Positions 26,844-35,312 of a DNA stretch of 47,369 bases are shown in pieces; within the stretch, counting starts at the first letter, position 1; each line of letters opens with the position of its first letter. A model generated the notes under the pieces. The model was not told where the DNA came from, did not search any database, and worked only from the letters and a program-made list of their open reading frames with translations. The position numbers and the translations under genes are program-made. This DNA is from an uncultured Coxiella sp. (GTDB lineage Bacteria; Pseudomonadota; Gammaproteobacteria; Comchoanobacterales; Comchoanobacteraceae): NCBI GenBank assembly GCA_902538855.1, contig CACBGS010000001.1:50001-97369 (forward strand), in the 5' to 3' direction.

Positions 26844-28244
26844 ATGGGTGCTTTGCAAGCTGATGTTTTGGTTATTGGCAGTGGGCCAGGGGGCTACGCT
26901 GCAGCATTTAGGGCTGCAGACCTTGGTTTAGCTGTGGTTTTAGTTGAACGTTATTCGACTTTGGGCGGCGTCTGTCTTAATGTAGGTTGTATTCCTTCTA
27001 AGGCTTTATTGCATGTGGCCGAAGTGATTAATGATGGGGCCCATGCAGATGATTTTGGCGTGCAATTTGCTAAAGCTAAGGTTGATGTTGATAAAGTACT
27101 TACGCACAAGTCTTCTATAGTAAAAAAATTAACGCAGGGCTTATCTGGTTTGGCAAAGCGTCGTAAAGTTACTGTGCTTAAAGGTAGCGCCAGCTTTGTT
27201 GATGCCGCTGCTGTTGTTGTGAAAATGGATGATGCTGAGCAACAAGTGCATTTTAATAATTGTATTATTGCTGCTGGTTCACAACCTATACGTCTTGGGT
27301 TTTTGCCTAATGATGAGAGAATTGTTAGTTCTACAGGGGCATTAAATTTGCCCGTTACTAAAGGAAAAATGCTGATTATAGGCGGTGGTGTTATTGGTTG
27401 TGAGATGGCAACTATATACAAAGCGCTAGGCATGGAAGTGGATGTTGTGGAGATGAGTGAGCAAATTATGCCGGGTGCTGATTTGGATGTCATTAAACCT
27501 TGCCAAAAATTGATGCAACAACGTGGTATCAATTTCCATCTAGCAACAACTGTAAAAGCTGTAGAGGCTAAAACTAAACATTTACAGGCTTATTTTGTTG
27601 ATGCTGAGGGTAAAGAGACTGAAGACAATTATCAGTTGATATTACAAGCAGTTGGTCGCGTTCCTAATAGTAAAGATCTGGGTTTAGAGGCTGCCGGTGT
27701 ACAATGTGATGCTCAAGGTTTTATTGAGGTAGATGCTCATAGTTTTGCTACGAATAAAGCTAATATTTATGCTATTGGTGATATAATAGGTCACCCTATG
27801 TTGGCGCATAAGGCAACGGCGCAAGGTAGGCTGGTTGCTGAGATATGCAGTGGGAAGAAGGTCCGCTATGATGTTAAAGTCATTCCTGCTGTTGCCTATA
27901 CTGACCCTGAAGTTGCTTGGGTCGGTATGACAGAAGCTGAGTGTTTACAAAAGAGTATTGCTTATAAAAAAGGTGTGTTTCCTTGGGCTGCTAGTGGAAG
28001 ATCTTTGTGTTATAACCGCCAGGAGGGTTTGACTAAGATACTTTCATGCAAGCAGACTGGGCGTATTATTGGTGCAGCTGTTGTTGGGCGTAACGCTGGG
28101 GATATTATTGCTGAGCTGGGTTTTGCCATTGAGATGGGTTCTCATGTTGAGGATGTTGCTTTAACTGTACACGCGCATCCAACTTTGGCAGAGACAGTTG
28201 GCCTTGCTGCTGAAGTTTGCGAAGGCACTGTGACTGATTTGTAG
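26844..28244 (+). CDS. lpd: Dihydrolipoyl dehydrogenase (PDH/OGDH E3)
   Basis: The product (466 residues, usual length) reoxidises the dihydrolipoyl arm of E2, using FAD and NAD+. It shows the FAD-binding VIGSGPGGYAAAFRAADLG, the redox disulphide C44/C49 in GGVCLNVGCIPSK, the NAD-binding GGGVIGCEMA, NIYAIGDI, and the active-site H445/E450 pair in HAHPTLAE. It completes the pyruvate dehydrogenase set with aceE and aceF but is separated from them by two opposite-strand genes, so it must have its own promoter within 26704-26843. Confidence 0.97.
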   Translation: MGALQADVLVIGSGPGGYAAAFRAADLGLAVVLVERYSTLGGVCLNVGCIPSKALLHVAEVINDGAHADDFGVQFAKAKVDVDKVLTHKSSIVKKLTQGLSGLAKRRKVTVLKGSASFVDAAAVVVKMDDAEQQVHFNNCIIAAGSQPIRLGFLPNDERIVSSTGALNLPVTKGKMLIIGGGVIGCEMATIYKALGMEVDVVEMSEQIMPGADLDVIKPCQKLMQQRGINFHLATTVKAVEAKTKHLQAYFVDAEGKETEDNYQLILQAVGRVPNSKDLGLEAAGVQCDAQGFIEVDAHSFATNKANIYAIGDIIGHPMLAHKATAQGRLVAEICSGKKVRYDVKVIPAVAYTDPEVAWVGMTEAECLQKSIAYKKGVFPWAASGRSLCYNRQEGLTKILSCKQTGRIIGAAVVGRNAGDIIAELGFAIEMGSHVEDVALTVHAHPTLAETVGLAAEVCEGTVTDL

Positions 28245-28283
28245 CCTTTCTTTATAAAAGTCTCATAAATCCATGATATTTCA

Positions 28284-28309
28284 TGACTAATTTTCATTTT
28301 GTGCTATAA
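28284..28309 (+). promoter_or_regulatory. Effector-type promoter (TGTGCTATAA box at 28300-28309)
   Basis: A perfect TGTGCTATAA box starts 38 nt before the ATG at 28338. TGACTA at 28284-28289 is a fair -35 hexamer, 21 nt upstream of the TATA. Confidence 0.65.
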
Positions 28310-28337
28310 GAACTATAAGTGAAAACGTTTATATATT

Positions 28338-30779
28338 ATGGTGCAATCAAAAAAAACAACATCAGGTACTTATTTTGAACAAGATGCTCTAGATCGTTCG
28401 GGTTTTGATTTAGTAACATGGCAGTCAATGGTAGAGTATGCAAGAACAGGTGCCTGTGTTTTAAATAGGGATGGTGCTCCCGGACCTTTGGGTGAATATC
28501 AAGGTAAGCCTATGGCTATTAAAGTTAAAACTACTCAAGGTGTAGGTTTTTTAACTGGTACTATAGCCCTGGATCAAGATGTGGTAACCTTAACTAGTGA
28601 TGCAGGTAAGCTTAGCTACTTAACCAGTAATTTTACTGTGGATCAGGATGGTGAGCAGTATAAGTTTTCTTATAGTGTTGGTGAAGAGAGTAAATCTTTT
28701 ATTTTCAATCAAGAAGAGTTAAATTCATTACAATCTGGAGAAGCGGTTATTACTGATCAGGGTAGTATTCAAGTACACACGTTGTATCAGCGCAAGGACG
28801 GTAAATCTGCACATGATACGCACCTGCATGATAATATTGAAGAATATGGTGTTTCTCAATGTGTTTTGCCACTAAGACAAATATTGCAAGATGCTAAAAA
28901 CTACAACTTTAGTTACGACCAAGATAGTAATACTCTATCTTTTAAAGTAAAGGAAGATGTACTTAGTAGTAATAAAAAGTGTAAAGGTTGGAGTAATATT
29001 AAAGATACTAGTTATAGTATATGTTTAAGTAGTTCAAAAGAATCTGATATAAATTTTGATGATCCTAATCAAATGAAATATTTGAGTAATGGTAAAGTCC
29101 CGCCTCCAAGTGAGCTTGCAGTTGCAGATAGTGATGGGAAGTCAGTATTAGACTATATTAGTGAAGATTTATCTGAAGATATTGCTGCAATTTTATTAGA
29201 CGAATTACAAAAAGTACAGAATAAATCTTTCTTGGTATGTCAAGAAAATCCAGCCCTTGGTATGTTGCGTAGACCACTGCTGCGTCTTGGTAATCCACCT
29301 ATTGCTGGTGATACTGACGGTTTCTCGGTTTCAATCGGTGCTAAGTTTTTAGATCGCTATGATATGGTGGTTAAATTCAATATTCAAGATGAGAACAATC
29401 AGGATGTTATTAGGAAGTATTTATCGCAATCAGAACAACGTATTAAAGATGATAAGCTTTTTGCAGAAATTATTACTTCTATCAAGCACAACATTGGTGA
29501 ACTTGAAGTTGATAATAATATTAAAGGTAAATTGCTTGCTGCAATTACTACTAGGCTTGAGAATAGAGCTGATCACTATAAGTCAATTGAACATCAAACG
29601 GGCTCTTTTGATGTAATTCAGCTTGAATCCACAAATTTTTTAAATGAAATGGAGCGAGTCTATAGTTTAATAGCTAGCCCTAATAATATTGATAAATTTA
29701 TTCATCAGGATGAGAAGGGGGTGTTAGGTGATGGGCACTCTTATTCTGCGACAAATAGACTACATGGTTTGGAGCGTTATAACCCTAATAAACCTGAGAG
29801 TTTTGCTGATATTTCTGGTATTCAAATAGTGGATGGGAAGCAAGTAAAATGTTATTTTGATAATAGAGATGCCTTTATTGCTTTTAAACAGGCTGCGCAT
29901 CAGCTTGATCCAAATCACTATATTAATTGTCCGTTTGCCTTGCCTGTCTATAAAGATACTAAGAATGTGCCATATGAAGGTACTGATTATGATATGGAGT
30001 ATTGGTATGATTTAATGACAGATCAGATTGTTAGTTTACATGATTATTTTTGTGAGGAGCAGGTTAAGGATCCGAATTTTGCTAGTGATAAAATAGATGA
30101 GACAAGGATTCGTGATAAATTAGATAATCTTCTGGGTAGAGAGGTTCTAGATAGTTGGGTTTACTTTCATGATATGCTCGATCTTTCTGAGCTTAGTAAT
30201 GAAGATATAAAAAATAAATATCCTGATAACCATGCAGAAATGACTGCTAAAAGAGATGCTTTTGTACCCAAAAAAGAAAATTACCTGTTACATAAAGCCA
30301 ATATTAAAGATAAAATGCATATGGTCGTAATGGATTTAAAGAGCCGGGAGGATTACAAAAGAAAATCATTAATGCCTGGTTCGCAAATCAGTACAGTCAA
30401 AAATACAGTGAGAAAAGCAAGCGGTTATCGTAATGCACAGGATATTGATGATTCTGATGATCGTTATGTTACTCTGATGTCTAATAAATTGCTTACAAAT
30501 GAAGTTGCTAAAAGTTTTAAAGGTAAAGATGGTAAATTAATAGAGCTTTGGCCATCAATGCTGCCTAAACCTAAATTGAATAAAGAATCAGAAGTTGGAA
30601 GACTTATTTTACAAAGGCAGAAAAATAAAGCTGTTTGTGAAATAGTTGCTGAGGTGACCAGGTCTAGGCTGCGCAGAGGAAATGTTACACTAAATCAAGA
30701 AGATTTAGAACGTATTAGAAATGAATTTGTTAAAAATGACCCTGTTAATAACAAAAGAAAAAAAGAAGATAATGTTTAG
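28338..30779 (+). CDS. Oedema factor/ExoY-like nucleotidyl cyclase candidate effector
   Basis: The product has 813 residues and no signal peptide. Three regions match, in order, the catalytic motifs of the oedema factor/CyaA/ExoY cyclase toxins. First, GKPMAIKVKTTQG...GTIALDQD, where K57 and K64 keep the spacing of EF K346 and K353 and the segment ends in the shared DQD; the EF H351 position is Lys62. Second, PPIAGDTDGFSVS, where D325-T-D327 matches the metal-binding D-x-D (EF 491/493). Third, RLHGLERYNP, where H476 and N482 keep the H+6N spacing of EF 577/583. These toxins make cAMP or other cyclic nucleotides once bound to host calmodulin or actin. Spacings between motifs are longer than in EF, and residues from about 540 on are unrecognised. 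It carries the effector-type promoter. The catalytic assignment is motif-based inference. Confidence 0.6.
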   Translation: MVQSKKTTSGTYFEQDALDRSGFDLVTWQSMVEYARTGACVLNRDGAPGPLGEYQGKPMAIKVKTTQGVGFLTGTIALDQDVVTLTSDAGKLSYLTSNFTVDQDGEQYKFSYSVGEESKSFIFNQEELNSLQSGEAVITDQGSIQVHTLYQRKDGKSAHDTHLHDNIEEYGVSQCVLPLRQILQDAKNYNFSYDQDSNTLSFKVKEDVLSSNKKCKGWSNIKDTSYSICLSSSKESDINFDDPNQMKYLSNGKVPPPSELAVADSDGKSVLDYISEDLSEDIAAILLDELQKVQNKSFLVCQENPALGMLRRPLLRLGNPPIAGDTDGFSVSIGAKFLDRYDMVVKFNIQDENNQDVIRKYLSQSEQRIKDDKLFAEIITSIKHNIGELEVDNNIKGKLLAAITTRLENRADHYKSIEHQTGSFDVIQLESTNFLNEMERVYSLIASPNNIDKFIHQDEKGVLGDGHSYSATNRLHGLERYNPNKPESFADISGIQIVDGKQVKCYFDNRDAFIAFKQAAHQLDPNHYINCPFALPVYKDTKNVPYEGTDYDMEYWYDLMTDQIVSLHDYFCEEQVKDPNFASDKIDETRIRDKLDNLLGREVLDSWVYFHDMLDLSELSNEDIKNKYPDNHAEMTAKRDAFVPKKENYLLHKANIKDKMHMVVMDLKSREDYKRKSLMPGSQISTVKNTVRKASGYRNAQDIDDSDDRYVTLMSNKLLTNEVAKSFKGKDGKLIELWPSMLPKPKLNKESEVGRLILQRQKNKAVCEIVAEVTRSRLRRGNVTLNQEDLERIRNEFVKNDPVNNKRKKEDNV

Positions 30780-31024
30780 GCCTTGATTTCTTCAGGTGAT
30801 GGTTTTTTTGCGTAGATTTTATTTGCGATTGTAAATGCGATTGCGCAAACGGATATTTTATATGCAATCCAGATGAGTATTATTTGTGATGCACTCAGTA
30901 AATTGTAGGACCATACAAACCAAGTAATTAATATTTTCACTATAGCTATTGATATTAGTACCGGTGAGTACTTTAGCCATGGTGTGAGTATGCTTTGTAA
31001 GAATTGTGTATTTTCTTGCCACAT
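30776..31024 (-). CDS. Small membrane protein, unknown
   Basis: The product has 82 residues with two predicted membrane segments, about residues 19-43 (SPVLISIAIVKILITWFVWS) and 46-70 (ASQIILIWIAYKISVCAIAF), then a short charged tail (KKPSPEEIKA). The composition is that of a real inner-membrane protein. No family was recognised and the ribosome site is poor. The last four bases overlap the stop of the cyclase-like gene on the other strand. Confidence 0.5.
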   Translation of the reverse strand: MWQENTQFLQSILTPWLKYSPVLISIAIVKILITWFVWSYNLLSASQIILIWIAYKISVCAIAFTIANKIYAKKPSPEEIKA

Positions 31025-31082
31025 GTGATACTACATAAAATTTAAAAAGTCTATGTATTGTATCAGTATTTTGGCTTAAAGT

Positions 31083-31928
31083 CTAGGTTTTAGCTGTTGT
31101 GAGTATATCCTGAATCAGCTTGGTTAGCGCTAGTGGTTGATCTAACATTAATGCATGCCATGCGTGGTCTAGTGGGTGTATGCTAATATCAGGATAATGC
31201 TTTTGGATACAGTTGCGTACATTTTCTGTAGTAATACTTGAATGTACACCGTATATAAGATGCATCTGTGTTTTTAGATTGGCTGTTGCTACGTAATCTG
31301 TGTACTTGCCAATATGGAGCTTGTTAAAAAAATTGGGATCAAATTGCCAGCGATAGCCATTACTCTCTGCACATATGGAGTTTTTTGCTACATATGCACA
31401 GATGTAACTGTTATCCATGGGTTGTCTTGGGATGATACGAAAGCGCTGCGCCAATATATCAGCATCTGGATAAATCTGGTGATGTTGTGTTGGTCTTTTT
31501 TTATTATGAAAAAACGGGGTGCCGATAGGGGGATCGAGTAAAATAGTATGGCTAATGTTTACGTGCTGTTCCTGTAGGTAGTGTAAGCAAAGTTTGGCTC
31601 CTAAGCTATGTCCGATCAGGATGTTTTGGGTGTCTGTTTTGCTGTGCTTGGCAATGATATTTAAAAAATCATCGGCGTGGTATGATTCTTGCCAATCACT
31701 CTTGCCATGTCCTGGTAAGCTGATACTAATAATATCAAAGTTATCTGTGAAAAAAGGTGCTATGAAAGCATACCAATATGCGTTTGCGAGAGCTCCATGA
31801 ATAAAGATAATTCTGGGTTTATTATGGTTCTGCCAGTGTAAGTAGTGATAGCGCTTATTATGTATCTGTCCGTATGCACTAATAAATTCTTGCTGGGTAT
31901 TTTCGATAAACCATTTGGGTGTTTGCAT
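31083..31928 (-). CDS. Alpha/beta hydrolase
   Basis: The product has 281 residues with the alpha/beta hydrolase plan: oxyanion region IIFIHGALANAYWY, SLPGHGKSDW, nucleophile elbow GHSLG (Ser108), and a C-terminal His in PLDHAWHALMLDQP (H255 or H258). The substrate is unknown; esterase or thioesterase activity is plausible. No signal peptide is present, so it is probably cytoplasmic. It lies 74 nt downstream of the phosphopantetheinyl transferase gene and may share its transcript. Confidence 0.85.
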   Translation of the reverse strand: MQTPKWFIENTQQEFISAYGQIHNKRYHYLHWQNHNKPRIIFIHGALANAYWYAFIAPFFTDNFDIISISLPGHGKSDWQESYHADDFLNIIAKHSKTDTQNILIGHSLGAKLCLHYLQEQHVNISHTILLDPPIGTPFFHNKKRPTQHHQIYPDADILAQRFRIIPRQPMDNSYICAYVAKNSICAESNGYRWQFDPNFFNKLHIGKYTDYVATANLKTQMHLIYGVHSSITTENVRNCIQKHYPDISIHPLDHAWHALMLDQPLALTKLIQDILTTAKT

Positions 31929-32003
31929 ATGTCTTATTCCTAACGCAAGTTTTGAGTATAGTCTATATGTGGGTGTTTGTTGTGTTTTTTATTTTGTTGC
32001 ATG

Positions 32004-32585
32004 TTAATGTGTTGTTTTAATAATACAGGTTATGCTCTCTGGGCAGAGTTTGCTTTTTTGTAGCTGTAGTTTATTGTATTGGCTCTGTCCCTTATAGAGA
32101 TACTCTTTAATGATATTATGCGGAATAAGGCAGGGTTGTTTTAGGGTTTGCCATAGGGTCTGATTATGATATTTGCACCATGCTTCTAAAAGTGTCCACA
32201 GAGGATAGAAATCTTCTGAACGTGCTGGATATTGAAAGTATTGTTGTAGTTTTGCTAGTAATTTTTTTTGTTGTGTACGTGGGTGGCATAATTCAGTATC
32301 AATAGCACATGGTTTGGTGGCAAGTTGTAATAGGCTGAATGCTTTATTATGACTGACACTAATATGCCAAGGTGTTGGTTGATTGTTTATTGTAAAAAAT
32401 GGTTTGCCATGTTGTGTTTTTACTAGTTGTATTAAATCGCTACTTGTGGCCATTTTTTTGGCGATATAATGTTTTGCAAATGTGTATATGTCATCTGATA
32501 AAAGTTTTTTTTGTACTAATTTTATTTTCGGATCATTGCTATAGGTGGGGGCACTGAAACGATATAGCTTGGAAATGCTTGGCAT
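32004..32585 (-). CDS. 4'-phosphopantetheinyl transferase (Sfp-type)
   Basis: The product has about 193 residues. HISVSHNKAFSLLQLA and CAIDTELCHPR match the family segments (SVSHs...G(I/V)D(I/L)E) with the magnesium-binding D-x-E. WTLLEAWCKY matches the W-x-x-K-E-A-x-x-K region, with Glu and Lys kept. The enzyme moves phosphopantetheine from CoA to a carrier protein. The ATG at 32585 is preferred; a GTG at 32612 is in frame but falls on the divergent mpl promoter. It is short and divergent for the family, so its carrier protein cannot be guessed. No polyketide or peptide synthase gene is seen in the window. Confidence 0.75.
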   Translation of the reverse strand: MPSISKLYRFSAPTYSNDPKIKLVQKKLLSDDIYTFAKHYIAKKMATSSDLIQLVKTQHGKPFFTINNQPTPWHISVSHNKAFSLLQLATKPCAIDTELCHPRTQQKKLLAKLQQYFQYPARSEDFYPLWTLLEAWCKYHNQTLWQTLKQPCLIPHNIIKEYLYKGQSQYNKLQLQKSKLCPESITCIIKTTH

Positions 32586-32633
32586 TGGCTCATATTTTAC
32601 GTAAAATAACACTATAATAGTTCAGGAAAGTTT

Positions 32634-33980
32634 ATGCAATATCATATATTATCAGGCTGTGGTAGTTTTATGGCAGGTTTAGCAACCATTATTTCAGACA
32701 TGGGACATGATGTTGTTGCTTATGATGAGCAGTTTCAGCCACCTATGAAAAATCAATTACTACAAGCTAATGTTAGCATGGTTAATGGTTATGCTGATGA
32801 TAGTCGTATTGATGCTAATGATAAGGTAATAATTGGTAATGCAATTAAGCGTGGTAATCCACTTTTGGAGAAGTGGATGTTAGAAAAAAGACAAATGTTT
32901 TCAGGTCCTGAGTATCTTAAACAAGCGGTTCTAAACCATAAGCGTACCATTGCTATTGCAGGGACTCATGGTAAAACTACCACCAGTGCGATGATGGCAT
33001 GGGCACTTGAAGCATTATCAGAACAGCCAGGCTTTTTGCTTGGTGGGATTCCAGTAAACTTTCAAACAAGTGCTAGATTAGGTAAAGGTGATTGGTTTTG
33101 TATTGAGGCTGATGAGTATGATACGGTGTTGTGGGATAAACGACCTAAGTTCTTTTATTATCCAGCAGATGTATTGGTTATTAATAACTTAGAGTTTGAT
33201 CATGCTGATATTTACAGAGATCTAGAGGATATAGCCAAACAGTTTCGGCATTATTTAAAAACTTTACGCCCGGGCACAAAAGTAGTATTCCCTAATAGTA
33301 ATGTATTGCTACGAGATATAGTTGAACAGGCAACGTGGCTAGAGCCTCTTGCTACCTATGATACTACGCCGGCACAATCCTATCATGTGCGTCCGGTGGC
33401 GGATGATTGGTCTAGTTTTGTATTACATGATGTTAATAATAAGCCACATGTGGTTAATTGGAATCTTTTTGGCGAACATAATGCTATGAATGCACTCTCG
33501 GTATTCCGTGCACTCACTGGTGTGGGCTTTGCTGCTGATGCTGTTGCGCAGGCATTGGAAGGGTTTCAGGGTGTACGTCGTCGTATGCAAAAAATAGGTG
33601 TGTCTTCGCAAGAGCATACTGTATGGGATGATTTTGCTCATCATCCTACAGCCCTGGGTAAGATTATTGAGGCGGCAAGATTGCGTTTTGCTTCTGGTCG
33701 TTTGGTTATCTGTTTACAATTAACTAATTATACGCAAAGAGAAGGTATCATGTGGCAAGATATTCAACAGGCCACAGCAGGTGCAGATCTTATCATTATA
33801 TTAAGTGTTGGTGATAAATTTCCCTATCAACTTTTTAAAGCAGGACATAAAAGACCGGTGGTTATTCTTGAAGATGGCTGGGATGATAAGACTTTACGCG
33901 GTCATTTAGAACCAGGTGACCATGTTATTACTTGTAGTAGCCGTGATTGTTCGCATATACATCAGGCAGTACTCTCATAA
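32634..33980 (+). CDS. mpl: UDP-N-acetylmuramate:L-alanyl-gamma-D-glutamyl-meso-diaminopimelate ligase
   Basis: The product (448 residues) joins the recycled tripeptide to UDP-MurNAc in peptidoglycan recycling. It shows the start YHILSGCGSFMAGLA, ATP-binding GTHGKTTTSAMMAW, NFQTSARLGKGDWFCIEADEYD, VLVINNLEFDHADIYRDL, and VWDDFAHHPTA. In the C-terminal domain the usual EPRSNT-type segment is replaced by LQLTNYTQREG, which is unusual. CAGGAAAG precedes the ATG and TATAAT at 32613-32618 is a good -10 element. It is divergent from the phosphopantetheinyl transferase gene. Confidence 0.93.
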   Translation: MQYHILSGCGSFMAGLATIISDMGHDVVAYDEQFQPPMKNQLLQANVSMVNGYADDSRIDANDKVIIGNAIKRGNPLLEKWMLEKRQMFSGPEYLKQAVLNHKRTIAIAGTHGKTTTSAMMAWALEALSEQPGFLLGGIPVNFQTSARLGKGDWFCIEADEYDTVLWDKRPKFFYYPADVLVINNLEFDHADIYRDLEDIAKQFRHYLKTLRPGTKVVFPNSNVLLRDIVEQATWLEPLATYDTTPAQSYHVRPVADDWSSFVLHDVNNKPHVVNWNLFGEHNAMNALSVFRALTGVGFAADAVAQALEGFQGVRRRMQKIGVSSQEHTVWDDFAHHPTALGKIIEAARLRFASGRLVICLQLTNYTQREGIMWQDIQQATAGADLIIILSVGDKFPYQLFKAGHKRPVVILEDGWDDKTLRGHLEPGDHVITCSSRDCSHIHQAVLS

Positions 33981-34045
33981 TCAGCGGTTGCATTAGCTGA
34001 ATATTAATGTTTAAATGACTGGCTTAAATACTGCTTGTTATCGTT

Positions 34046-34468
34046 ATGTTATGGTTGTTGTTATTATTAACTGCTTGTCAGCCTATTAGTCCTGAAATTG
34101 GGGTTGCTAATGAAGGTGTTGGTTTGCTTATTGATGATGCAACTGGTATGCAAATAGATCAGCGGCAGATGCATACTAGTTTATCAGGTCTTGATTGGTC
34201 TGCTTTTACTATGCAACAAGAAGATTTTGCACATATGGCTAGAGTTCTTGAGGTGCAACGTACCAATAGACAGGCTAATTGGACTAATATAAGTACTAAA
34301 ATAAGTTATCAGATTGTGCCAAAAAGCATCTTCTTTTCTTCTGGACGTCTATGTCGTAGTTTTAAATTACGTGTGTTGGATGTTAATAAATCAAAGGATG
34401 CTCAGCTTTCTGCTTGTAGATTAGAAGACGCAAGTTGGCAAATATTGACTAACTCTATACATAAATAG
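34046..34468 (+). CDS. Surface-antigen lipoprotein (RT0821/Lpp0805 type)
   Basis: The product has 140 residues. MLWLLLLLTAC is a short lipoprotein signal with an ideal lipobox LTAC (Cys11) but no positive charge at its start. The C-terminal half shows the family pattern: ANWTN, YQIVP, GRLCRSFKLRV, and ACRLEDASWQI, which corresponds to CRE...G.ACR..DGSW. Members are small outer-membrane-associated proteins described in Rickettsia and Legionella; function is unknown. An in-frame stop lies at 34025, so the signal cannot be much longer. No ribosome site is obvious. Confidence 0.75.
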   Translation: MLWLLLLLTACQPISPEIGVANEGVGLLIDDATGMQIDQRQMHTSLSGLDWSAFTMQQEDFAHMARVLEVQRTNRQANWTNISTKISYQIVPKSIFFSSGRLCRSFKLRVLDVNKSKDAQLSACRLEDASWQILTNSIHK

Positions 34469-34490
34469 TAATACATGTATTATTTTTTGG

Positions 34491-35219
34491 TTAGGGGATT
34501 AGTCCACGTGCTTTCTTATGCTTAAGCTCTCTTATCCATGCTTGCCAGTCTCGCATACCTAAATCTTTCTCAAATGCGAGTAGGCATGCTACTGATTTCT
34601 CGCAAGTTGCTTGGCTTGGTATTACCATTTGTTGTTGTGTTGCAAGGCTGATACATTGTGTTTTACAAGCTAATTCTAAGTGATGTGTGTAAAACATAGC
34701 TTCCTGTATAGTTTTTCCTGTAATAATAGCGCCATGATTGCGCATTAATAAGATGAATTTATCAGCTAAATCTCTAGCCAGTGCGCTACCTTGTTGGTTA
34801 TTGGTTACTAAGGAGTCATAGGCATGATAATTAATTTGATTATAAAAATGCAGAGCCCACTGACTTATAGGTTGTAGTCCTTGTTGCATACTGGCAACAG
34901 CAACCATATGTGGGGTATGTAAATGGAATATAGCTTGAATATCTTTACGTTTTTTATATATTGCACCATGTGTTTGGTAGCCAGTAGGGTTGTAAATACG
35001 CTCTTCACCATGCATGATTTTGCCATCAAAAGTGATGGTTAATAAGTTGTTTGCGCTTACTTCAGCAAACTTTAAACCAAAAGGTAGCATATAAAACGCA
35101 TCTGTATCTTCTGCTCTATGGCTTAGGTGGGTATAGGTATGATCATCTAACCCTAGCATGGCTAGAATATTATAGGCATTAGCTAGCTTTTCTTTGCTGT
35201 TGTTAGTAAGGTTTGTCAT
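34491..35219 (-). CDS. Class II aldolase/adducin-family protein
   Basis: The product has 242 residues. The zinc-site histidines H99 and H101 lie in AIFHLHTPHMVAVASM and a further His in LLMRNHGAIITGKTIQEAMF, followed by THHLELACK. The Glu used for catalysis by true class II aldolases (PSSE) is replaced by NPTGY, as in adducin-like members, so the reaction is uncertain. The protein is cytoplasmic. It is divergent from the IQ-motif gene at 35313, and the 93-nt gap holds that gene's effector-type promoter. Confidence 0.85.
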   Translation of the reverse strand: MTNLTNNSKEKLANAYNILAMLGLDDHTYTHLSHRAEDTDAFYMLPFGLKFAEVSANNLLTITFDGKIMHGEERIYNPTGYQTHGAIYKKRKDIQAIFHLHTPHMVAVASMQQGLQPISQWALHFYNQINYHAYDSLVTNNQQGSALARDLADKFILLMRNHGAIITGKTIQEAMFYTHHLELACKTQCISLATQQQMVIPSQATCEKSVACLLAFEKDLGMRDWQAWIRELKHKKARGLIP

Positions 35220-35254
35220 ATATAACTTTGGAGTTCGTTATCAATATTAATTTA

Positions 35255-35281
35255 TGCAAAATACTAGGGCTTGTCTATAAC
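35255..35281 (+). promoter_or_regulatory. Effector-type promoter (TGCAAA ... TTGTCTATAA)
   Basis: TGCAAA at 35255-35260 lies 21 nt upstream of TATAAC at 35276-35281, preceded by TTGTC (one base shorter than the TTGTRC of other copies). The box begins 41-42 nt before the GTG at 35313, which supports that start over an upstream TTG at 35271 that would fall inside the -10 region. Confidence 0.6.
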
Positions 35282-35312
35282 TATATTATTGCATAATTAT
35301 GAGGCGGTCATT

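Noticed and set aside
26951-27532. 193-codon minus-strand frame
   Set aside because: It is antisense to the conserved lpd gene, whose frame carries all active-site motifs.
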